The notes under the pieces are model-generated. The model was not told the DNA's origin, made no database searches, and saw only the letters and a program-made list of their open reading frames with translations. Below are positions 6,363-11,296 of a DNA stretch of 11,296 nt, piece by piece. The translations under genes and the position numbers were made by a program. The stretch is from Planctomycetaceae bacterium (lineage in GTDB: Bacteria > Planctomycetota > Planctomycetia > Pirellulales > Pirellulaceae), in contig PADE01000196.1 of assembly GCA_002702965.1 (NCBI GenBank), positions 15,766 to 27,061 on the forward strand. Reading direction: 5' to 3'. Every line of letters starts with the position of its first letter. The first letter of the stretch is position 1.

Positions 6363-7802
6363 ATGCAAATCAGCGAAACCGTTATCCGTGATGTCGTGGC
6401 GCAAGTTCTCGCCGAAGTGGGCCAGATTCCGTCCCTCCAAGGATCGGGTTATGCGGGTCGCCACGGGGTTTTTGAGGATGTAAATGATGCCGTGGCGGCT
6501 GCCGGCGAAGCGTTCGAACAACTGTCTGAGCGAGGCTTGGAGGACCGTAAGAGGATTATCGAACACATTCGTCGTATCTCCATCGAGCAGTCTGTTGAAC
6601 TCGGCACGATGGAGATGGAAGAGACAAAAATCGGCCGCCTGGAACACAAGATCGAGAAGCTGAAAACCCTCGGTGAGCTTACTCCCGGTGTCGAGTTCAT
6701 GCGCAGTGAAGTGTACAGCGGCGATCGCGGTTTGGCCGTGATTGAACATGCGCCGTTTGGCGTGATTGGCGCCATTACTCCGGTGACCCATTCGCTGCCG
6801 ACCATCACCGGAAATGCTGTCAGCATGATTGCCGCGGGCAACACGGTAGTGGTCAACCCACATCCCAGCGGCAAGAAAGTGGCTGCGGTCGGGGTTGAGC
6901 GTTTCAACCAGGCGATCGCCCAGGATGTGGGAATTGACAACCTGATCTGCGTCGTCGCCGAACCGACACTGGAGACGGCCGCCGCCCTATTTTCGCATCG
7001 CGAGATTGCCCTAATTTGTGTGACGGGTGGTCCGGGAGTTGCTCGGGCGGCATTGAATAGCGGAAAACGGGCGATCGTGGCGGGACCGGGAAACCCTCCG
7101 GTGGTGGTCGATGAAACGGCCGATCTGGAGCGGGCCGCGCGGAGCATTATTCAGGGCGCAGCGTACGACAATAACCTCCTCTGTATCGCAGAAAAAGAGG
7201 TTTTTGTTGTCGACAGTGTGTGCGACCAGCTGCTCGCGGCCATGGAACACGCCGGCGCCGTGCGTTTGAGCACTCGCGAGATTGACGAGTTGACAAACCG
7301 CGCCATCGTACCCGTCGGCGAGGGTGAACATCGACACGACGCAGCGAGTCGCGAGTTTCTCGGGCAGGACGCTTCCGTGTTGGCGCGGGCGGCCGGTCGC
7401 TCGATTGCAGCGGACGTAGAGCTGCTGTTCGGCGAAACCGACGAGACCAACCCGTTTGTTCCCGTCGAACAGATGATGCCATTTGTACCCTTTGTGCGCT
7501 GCCGCGACGTCGACGAAGCGATTGCCAAGGCGCGACACTACGAGCACGGATTTCGGCACACCAGCATCATTCATTCCAACGACGTGCGCAACATGACGCG
7601 GATGGGGCGGGTGATGGACACCACGTTGTTTGTCAAGAACGGGCCCTGCATGGCGTCACTCGGATTGGGTGGTGAAGGTTATTTGTCTTTTTCGATTGCC
7701 GGACCGACGGGAGAAGGAGTTACCACTCCGCTGACCTTCACACGCGAACGGCGCTGCTCGATGATCGAAGATTTGTGGATTTTGGGGAAAGCCGACCATT
7801 GA
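6363..7802 (+). CDS. CoA-acylating aldehyde dehydrogenase (PduP-like) with N-terminal encapsulation helix
   Basis: A 479-residue ALDH-superfamily protein of the BMC-associated, CoA-acylating type: aldehyde + NAD+ + CoA to acyl-CoA + NADH. The catalytic cysteine is Cys274 in YDNNLLCIAEKEVF, the PduP/EutE-type context. APFGVIGAITPVTHSLPTI (130-148) and MIAAGNTVVVNPHPSG (155-170) form the cofactor-binding core, and GPGNPPVVVD is at 241-250. Residues 4-19 (SETVIRDVVAQVLAEV) make an amphipathic helix, followed by a Gly/Ser-containing linker to about 33. This is a typical encapsulation peptide and predicts lumenal location. With the fuculose-phosphate-type aldolase in the same operon, L-lactaldehyde is the expected substrate; propionaldehyde is an alternative. 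The start at 6363 is fixed by the targeting helix, though the ribosome site is weak. Two small hairpins precede it. Confidence 0.95.
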   Translation: MQISETVIRDVVAQVLAEVGQIPSLQGSGYAGRHGVFEDVNDAVAAAGEAFEQLSERGLEDRKRIIEHIRRISIEQSVELGTMEMEETKIGRLEHKIEKLKTLGELTPGVEFMRSEVYSGDRGLAVIEHAPFGVIGAITPVTHSLPTITGNAVSMIAAGNTVVVNPHPSGKKVAAVGVERFNQAIAQDVGIDNLICVVAEPTLETAAALFSHREIALICVTGGPGVARAALNSGKRAIVAGPGNPPVVVDETADLERAARSIIQGAAYDNNLLCIAEKEVFVVDSVCDQLLAAMEHAGAVRLSTREIDELTNRAIVPVGEGEHRHDAASREFLGQDASVLARAAGRSIAADVELLFGETDETNPFVPVEQMMPFVPFVRCRDVDEAIAKARHYEHGFRHTSIIHSNDVRNMTRMGRVMDTTLFVKNGPCMASLGLGGEGYLSFSIAGPTGEGVTTPLTFTRERRCSMIEDLWILGKADH

Positions 7803-7853
7803 GTGCGAGGGCCCGGTTCGGTGCGGTTGCCCCGGTCGGGTAGAAGTCAACTG

Positions 7854-7859
7854 AAGGAG
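7854..7859 (+). promoter_or_regulatory. Ribosome binding site of BMC-P 2
   Basis: AAGGAG lies 9 bases before the ATG at 7869. It supports this start over the open frame beginning right after the aldehyde dehydrogenase stop at 7803. Confidence 0.65.
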
Positions 7860-7868
7860 AGAGAGCCG

Positions 7869-8126
7869 ATGCAACTGGGAACCGTGGTTGGTTCGGCGAA
7901 TGGCACGCTCAAACACGCGTCGCTGCAGGGCCGAAAGATGCTGGTCGTCCAGCCACAAGGCGCCGATGGTCGACTCGACGGGATGCCGTTGGTGGCCGTC
8001 GACGGGGTCGGCGCAGGACCGGGCCAGTCGGTGATGCTCTCCAGCGACGGTCGCGCAGCGCGCGCACTTTTGGGCGATGTGGTGACACCCGTTCGCTGGA
8101 CGATAGTGGGAATTCAAGACGCATGA
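7869..8126 (+). CDS. BMC-P pentameric vertex protein 2 (EutN/CcmL family)
   Basis: An 85-residue EutN/CcmL-type protein, close to the minimal length of the fold. MQLGTVVGSANGTLKH and GRKMLVVQPQ form the first strands, AVDGVGAGPGQSVML matches the conserved central motif, and WTIVGIQDA is the last strand. The loop after it (SSDGRAAR) has diverged from the usual GSSAR. It probably forms vertex pentamers, alone or as an alternative to the other two paralogues. The stop codon overlaps the next start (ATGA at 8123-8126), so translation of the small unknown protein is probably coupled to this gene. Confidence 0.94.
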   Translation: MQLGTVVGSANGTLKHASLQGRKMLVVQPQGADGRLDGMPLVAVDGVGAGPGQSVMLSSDGRAARALLGDVVTPVRWTIVGIQDA

Positions 8127-8416
8127 ACGCCGTTCCGCGAGATTCCGATTGGATCGAAACGATCGTCGCCGAAGTCGTGAGGCGATTGCTGGCGAAAGGG
8201 ATTGGGGTAAGCGCGGTCGATGTCACCGGGAAGTGCGACCTACAGCTCGATGACTCGGTGGTCGCCTTAGCCACTTTGTCCGGTCGGCTCGATGGGGTCA
8301 GCCGATTGGTAGTGAAAACAGACGCGGTGGTCACGCCGTCCGTTCGGGATGAATTACGCCAGCGCAATATTGCGTTAGTCAGGCATCCCGCGGGTGTCGC
8401 GGAGATCCCGCATTGA
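8123..8416 (+). CDS. Small BMC-operon protein with encapsulation-like N-terminal helix, unknown function
   Basis: A 97-residue protein whose function I cannot name. Residues 8-24 (DSDWIETIVAEVVRRLLA) form an amphipathic helix with the same hydrophobic spacing as the targeting helices of PduL and the aldehyde dehydrogenase in this operon. A short Gly-containing spacer follows. The rest is a small alpha/beta-looking domain, with hydrophobic strands VVALATL and RLVVKT. It then has TPSVRDELRQRNIALVRH (71-88), which recalls the 'TPxAxDxLRxxGI' segment found in several BMC-associated proteins such as EutT-type adenosyltransferases. That likeness is from memory and is weak. The gene overlaps the BMC-P 2 stop by four bases and ends 15 bases before BMC-P 3, so it is firmly inside the operon. 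A lumen cargo, adaptor or assembly role is inferred from position and helix only. Confidence 0.85.
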   Translation: MNAVPRDSDWIETIVAEVVRRLLAKGIGVSAVDVTGKCDLQLDDSVVALATLSGRLDGVSRLVVKTDAVVTPSVRDELRQRNIALVRHPAGVAEIPH

Positions 8417-8431
8417 GGGAGAACGATCTAG

Positions 8432-8740
8432 ATGCGCATCGCGGAAGTGATTGGTACTGTGACGCTCAACTGCTGCGATCCGTCGCTTCGGGGTGCGCGA
8501 CTGAAAGTGGTCCAACCGTTGACGTTACAGCAACTCGCAAGTCAGGGTCCGGGAGGCACCGAAGTCCTGGTCGCCTGGGACGACCTGGGTGCACACCTCG
8601 GGCATCGGATCGCTTTGAGCGAAGGGCCCGAAGCGGCACAGCCATTTCGTCCCCAAATCAAACCCGTCGATGCCTACAACGCAGCCATTCTCGACCAAGT
8701 CAATCTTTCTATTTCAGATCTCGAAAGGGACTCCGGATAG
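8432..8740 (+). CDS. BMC-P pentameric vertex protein 3 (EutN/CcmL family, divergent)
   Basis: A 102-residue protein with the EutN/CcmL pattern: MRIAEVIGTVTLN as first strand, GARLKVVQPL as second, VAWDDLGAHLGHRIALSEG in place of the usual VDAVGAGxGxxVLxxxG, and AAILDQVNL at the end. It lacks the GAG and GSSAR signatures, so the pentamer pore and subunit contacts should differ from those of BMC-P 1. GGGAG at 8417-8421 lies 10 bases before the ATG and partly overlaps the stop region of the preceding gene. The C-terminal region (about 66-102) is longer than in BMC-P 2. The TAG stop is followed after only 7 bases by the aldolase start. Confidence 0.92.
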   Translation: MRIAEVIGTVTLNCCDPSLRGARLKVVQPLTLQQLASQGPGGTEVLVAWDDLGAHLGHRIALSEGPEAAQPFRPQIKPVDAYNAAILDQVNLSISDLERDSG

Positions 8741-8747
8741 CCAACCC

Positions 8748-9611
8748 ATGATCAACGTACATAAGATCAAACAAGACATCTGTGAAATCGGCCGCCGCAT
8801 CTACAACAAGGGATTTGCGGCTGCCAATGACGGCAATATCTCTGTTCGCATCAGCGATCAGGAGGTGCTCTGTACGCCCACGATGCACTCCAAGGGGTTC
8901 TTGAAGCCCGACGATATCGCCACCGTCGATATGCAGGGAAAGCAGACGGCGGGACGGAAGAAACGCTCTAGCGAAGCGCTGTTGCACCTGGAGATCTATA
9001 AGCAGCGCCCGGAGCTCAAGAGTGTGGTCCACTGCCATCCGCCCCACGCAACCGCATTCGCAGTTGCCCGCGAGCCGATCCCACAGTGCGTGTTGCCCGA
9101 AGTGGAGGTCTTCTTGGGCGATGTACCGATTACGCGATACGAAACACCGGGCGGCCAGGATTTCGCCGACACGATCATTCCGTTTGTCGAACGTTCCAAC
9201 GTCATCATTCTGGCCAACCACGGGACCGTCAGTTACGGGGAGTCCGTTGAGCGGGCGTATTGGTGGACCGAAATCCTGGACGCCTACTGCCGCATCCTGC
9301 TGTTGGCGAAACAGTTGGGTCGCGTCAACTTTTTCACCGAGGAAAAAGAACGCGAATTGTTGGAGTTGAAGAAGACCTGGGGTTTCGACGATCCGCGGAA
9401 CACCAAGGAATACGAGGACTGCGACATTTGCGCCAACGATATTTTCCGCGATAGTTGGACGACCAGCGGTGTCGAGCGGCGCGTCTTTGACGCCCCGCCT
9501 CCGATGGGTCCTCGGACGGAGCAGCCGGCGAGTCAGCCCCAGCAACACGATCAGGAAGCTCTGGTCCAGACGATCACCGACCGGGTGATGGCCGAACTAC
9601 AGAAGCGGTGA
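8748..9611 (+). CDS. Class II aldolase (fuculose/rhamnulose-phosphate type) with C-terminal encapsulation helix
   Basis: A 287-residue class II aldolase/adducin-family enzyme. By family knowledge it cleaves L-fuculose 1-phosphate (or a similar 6-deoxyketose phosphate) to DHAP and L-lactaldehyde with a bound zinc ion. Candidate zinc ligands are His95 and His97 in VVHCHPPH and His158 in LANHGT. Glu76 in RSSEALLH corresponds to the catalytic glutamate of E. coli FucA (Glu73). ANDGNISVR at 27-35 is the usual N-terminal motif. FucA is about 215 residues; the extra C-terminal part holds an EYEDCDIC segment (221-228), a Pro/Gln-rich linker (about 250-268) and a final amphipathic helix (QEALVQTITDRVMAELQ, 269-285) resembling the N-terminal targeting helices of the other cargo. 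It is therefore probably lumenal. The start at 8748 lies 7 bases after the BMC-P 3 stop; the ribosome site is weak. Fucose or rhamnose isomerase and kinase genes are not in the window. Confidence 0.95.
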   Translation: MINVHKIKQDICEIGRRIYNKGFAAANDGNISVRISDQEVLCTPTMHSKGFLKPDDIATVDMQGKQTAGRKKRSSEALLHLEIYKQRPELKSVVHCHPPHATAFAVAREPIPQCVLPEVEVFLGDVPITRYETPGGQDFADTIIPFVERSNVIILANHGTVSYGESVERAYWWTEILDAYCRILLLAKQLGRVNFFTEEKERELLELKKTWGFDDPRNTKEYEDCDICANDIFRDSWTTSGVERRVFDAPPPMGPRTEQPASQPQQHDQEALVQTITDRVMAELQKR

Positions 9612-9706
9612 TGATCACCGGGACAGGTGTCTTTTCGCGTCGGCGCAGCGACGCATGCTGGACCTCAGGGTACACACAACGGGAATGCGAAAGAGAAGAG
9701 CGAATC

Positions 9707-10654
9707 ATGAAAATCAGTATCATCGGCGGTGGCGGTCTGGTTGGGTCGAGCGCTGCATTTGCGCTGCAACTAGGCAAGGTTGTTCGGGAGATCGCCCTGG
9801 TCGACGTCAACCAAGAACTCGCCGAGGGGCAAGCCTTGGACCTGCTGCACGGCGCGCCCAGTACCGCAGACCAGATCATTTCGTCGGGGAGTTATGAACA
9901 CATCCCGGAGAGTGACGTGATCTGTATCACCGCGGGATCTCGTAGAAAACCGGACGAGAGTCGCCTCGACTTGATTCAGCGCAACACCGATCTGTTTGTC
10001 TCGATATTAGACGAGATTTCCCATGCCGGTCCCAAAGACACCGCTCTGGTGTTGGTCGTCTCCAATCCCGTTGACATCCTCACGTACGTCGCGGCCGACC
10101 GATTAAAGCTGCCTCGCCAGCAGGTCATCGGGCTGGGGACGCAACTGGATACGATTCGGTTTCGCAGCCTGATCGCCCGCGAACTGCAGATTCCTCCCAC
10201 GCAAGTGGCGGCGCTGATTCTCGGGGAGCACGGAGATAGCATGGTCCCGATCTGGTCCAGCGCCACGGCGGCCGGTTTGCCGCTGGAAAAATTTCCCAGT
10301 TGGAATGCACAATCCGCAACCCAGATCTTTGCTCGCACCAAGGGATCCGGCGCCGAGGTGATCGGCAAGAAAGGTGGCGCCGGATTTGCCGTGGGCGTCG
10401 CGATCCGCGACGTTGTCCATTCGGTGGCGCTCGACCAACGCAGGATCCTACCGGTATCGACGGTTCAGGAAGGCTGTTATGGAATTCGGGATGTGGCCTT
10501 TTCGGTTCCCACTGTGGTCGGTCGCTCGGGTGTGGTTGACCGGCTGGAAGTGGAACTCTGGCCGAAGGAGCTGCACGGGTTGCGACAGAGCGCCACGCTC
10601 TTGAGAAAAACGCTGACCACGGTTCTGGACCGGATCAGTGCTGTGGTCGCTTGA
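9707..10654 (+). CDS. Lactate/malate dehydrogenase family protein
   Basis: A 315-residue NAD-dependent 2-hydroxyacid dehydrogenase of the LDH/MDH family, normal length. The dinucleotide loop GGGGLVGSS is at 7-15, and Asp33 (ALVDVN) indicates NAD over NADP. The catalytic His is in LGEHGDSMVPIWS, the substrate-binding arginine in GTQLDTIRFR, and NPVDILTYV is present. At the position that separates LDH (Gln102) from MDH (Arg102) the protein has Arg80 in TAGSRRKPDESR, pointing to malate/oxaloacetate or another substrate with an extra polar group. The context of lactaldehyde and lactate makes a lactate or NAD-recycling role attractive, so specificity is left open. No encapsulation helix is seen at either end. 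The ATG at 9707 follows GAGAAGAG at 9693-9700. The 95-base gap after the aldolase shows no terminator, so the gene is probably in the operon. Confidence 0.92.
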   Translation: MKISIIGGGGLVGSSAAFALQLGKVVREIALVDVNQELAEGQALDLLHGAPSTADQIISSGSYEHIPESDVICITAGSRRKPDESRLDLIQRNTDLFVSILDEISHAGPKDTALVLVVSNPVDILTYVAADRLKLPRQQVIGLGTQLDTIRFRSLIARELQIPPTQVAALILGEHGDSMVPIWSSATAAGLPLEKFPSWNAQSATQIFARTKGSGAEVIGKKGGAGFAVGVAIRDVVHSVALDQRRILPVSTVQEGCYGIRDVAFSVPTVVGRSGVVDRLEVELWPKELHGLRQSATLLRKTLTTVLDRISAVVA

Positions 10655-10667
10655 TCCTGCGCTATGA

Positions 10668-10695
10668 TCGACCGCCGCGCACCGTGTGCGGTCGA
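10668..10695 (+). terminator. Possible transcription terminator hairpin at operon end
   Basis: TCGACCGC (10668-10675) pairs perfectly with GCGGTCGA (10688-10695) around a 12-base loop that itself can form a CGCAC/GTGCG stem. It starts 14 bases after the dehydrogenase stop. There is no T-run behind it, so it may be a 3' stabilising structure or mark a factor-dependent end rather than a classical intrinsic terminator. Confidence 0.4.
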
Positions 10696-10784
10696 CTTGG
10701 GCAGCCGCCTTGTCCGCCGGCGGGTCGCGACGTGATTCACGCTGCTGCCGGGCGCGTTATGATGGGCGCCGGCGGATCATCGGG

Positions 10785-11296
10785 TTGGGCCATCCCACGG
10801 TCTCCAATCGTGTTTCGCTGCGCCCTCTGTTGCACGGGGGACGCAAAGCCGCACCCTCTATCCCCGAGCCACTTTTGGAACTTCTTCGCGAGCTCACTCG
10901 TATTCAACACGAGCACGGCTATCTCGACCATTCCCAGCTCCAAGCGCTGTCGCGGGAACGGGGAGTGCCTCTGTACCGTTTGGAAGGTCTCGTCAGCTTC
11001 TACCCGGTTTTTCGGCGATCACCGCCCCCTCGGATTACGGTCGAAGTTTGCCGCGATGTCATTTGTGCGATGGCGGGTGCTTCCGAACGCGGTTCTGAAA
11101 TCGTCGCGCGTTGGGGAGACAGCGCCGATGTCGAGGTTCGCGAAGTGTCTTGTCTGGGCCGCTGCGATGCGGCGCCGGCAGGGGCCGTGAATCACGTGCC
11201 ACTGGCGCCCGCCAGTCTGTGTGACGAAGTCCAGTTGGAGTCCTGTATCGCGCAAGCCGCTGTGGGACCGGCGGGATCTGTGGCCCCAGCGGGGGA
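10785..11296 (+). CDS. NuoE-like [2Fe-2S] thioredoxin-fold protein (5' start uncertain, 3' end outside window)
   Basis: The frame is open from the stop at 10665-10667 to the right edge, and good homology begins near 10870. LLELLRELTRIQHEHGYL and VPLYRLEGLVSFYPVFR are typical of NuoE/HoxE-type ferredoxin subunits. Four cysteines have the right spacing for one [2Fe-2S] cluster: C-x4-C in VCRDVIC and C-x3-C in SCLGRCDAAPA. Counted from the TTG at 10785 they are residues 89, 94, 123 and 127. Such proteins belong to NADH-oxidising modules (complex I, NAD-linked hydrogenases and formate dehydrogenases) and are often followed by, or fused to, a NuoF-like flavoprotein. No ATG is available in frame; GTG 10686, TTG 10710, TTG 10785 and TTG 10824 are possible starts and none has a clear ribosome site. 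It could serve NADH reoxidation, but a link to the BMC is only positional. Confidence 0.72.
   Translation, partial: MGHPTVSNRVSLRPLLHGGRKAAPSIPEPLLELLRELTRIQHEHGYLDHSQLQALSRERGVPLYRLEGLVSFYPVFRRSPPPRITVEVCRDVICAMAGASERGSEIVARWGDSADVEVREVSCLGRCDAAPAGAVNHVPLAPASLCDEVQLESCIAQAAVGPAGSVAPAG

Noticed and set aside
6009..6863. Minus-strand open frame of 284 codons
   Set aside because: It is antisense to BMC-P 1 and the aldehyde dehydrogenase, both clear genes, and has a His/Asp-rich composition typical of shadows in GC-rich DNA.
8709..9548. Minus-strand open frame of 279 codons
   Set aside because: It is antisense to the class II aldolase, whose active-site motifs are intact; no recognisable domain is seen on the minus strand.
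10651..11190. Open frame of 179 codons on the plus strand
   Set aside because: It overlaps, in another frame, the sequence that encodes the NuoE-like cysteine motifs. Its own translation shows no family pattern and it begins inside the dehydrogenase stop region.
1..11296. CRISPR array, tRNA or rRNA genes, insertion sequences, prophage genes
   Set aside because: No spaced repeat series, cloverleaf-like sequence, transposase motif or phage gene was seen on either strand.

Overview
The window carries a nearly complete operon for a bacterial microcompartment (BMC) of the planctomycete-type (PV-type, Planctomycetes/Verrucomicrobia) class. This class is known to process the L-lactaldehyde released from L-fucose/L-rhamnose-type deoxysugars. 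Three things point to a planctomycete, probably of the Pirellulales type: the gene set and order, the GC-rich coding DNA, and the irregular use of Shine-Dalgarno sites. That assignment is inference; no taxonomic marker is present.

Layout. (1) 1-1136, minus strand: a GT-B family 4-type glycosyltransferase that runs off the left edge. (2) 1137-1359: a divergent intergenic gap. (3) 1360-2031, plus strand: purN, phosphoribosylglycinamide formyltransferase. (4) About 2085-2248: an AT-rich leader (41 G/C in the 120 bases 2101-2220) with a good sigma70-like promoter at 2181-2209. (5) 2249-10654, all plus strand and tightly packed: a DeoR-family regulator, PduL-type phosphotransacylase, two BMC-H shell proteins, an acetate-kinase-family enzyme, BMC-P shell protein 1, CoA-acylating aldehyde dehydrogenase, BMC-P 2, a 97-residue unknown protein, BMC-P 3, class II (fuculose-phosphate-type) aldolase and a lactate/malate dehydrogenase. 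A GC-rich hairpin follows at 10668-10695. (6) About 10785 to the right edge: the start of a NuoE-like [2Fe-2S] protein, cut by the window.

How the genes fit together (established for the families, inferred here). The aldolase cleaves a 6-deoxyketose 1-phosphate to DHAP and L-lactaldehyde. The aldehyde dehydrogenase makes lactoyl-CoA and NADH. PduL exchanges CoA for phosphate, and the kinase makes lactate and ATP. The dehydrogenase may recycle NAD(H). BMC-H hexamers form the facets and BMC-P pentamers the vertices; no BMC-T gene is seen. PduL, aldehyde dehydrogenase and the unknown 97-residue protein have N-terminal amphipathic helices, and the aldolase has a similar helix at its C-terminus. 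These look like encapsulation peptides and mark the likely lumen cargo.

The system itself belongs to a described class, so I do not claim a new one. The less explained parts are the 97-residue protein with a targeting-like helix, the unusual active-site residues of the kinase, the malate-type specificity residue of the terminal dehydrogenase, the different pore loops of the shell paralogues, and several non-coding repeats and hairpins inside the operon.
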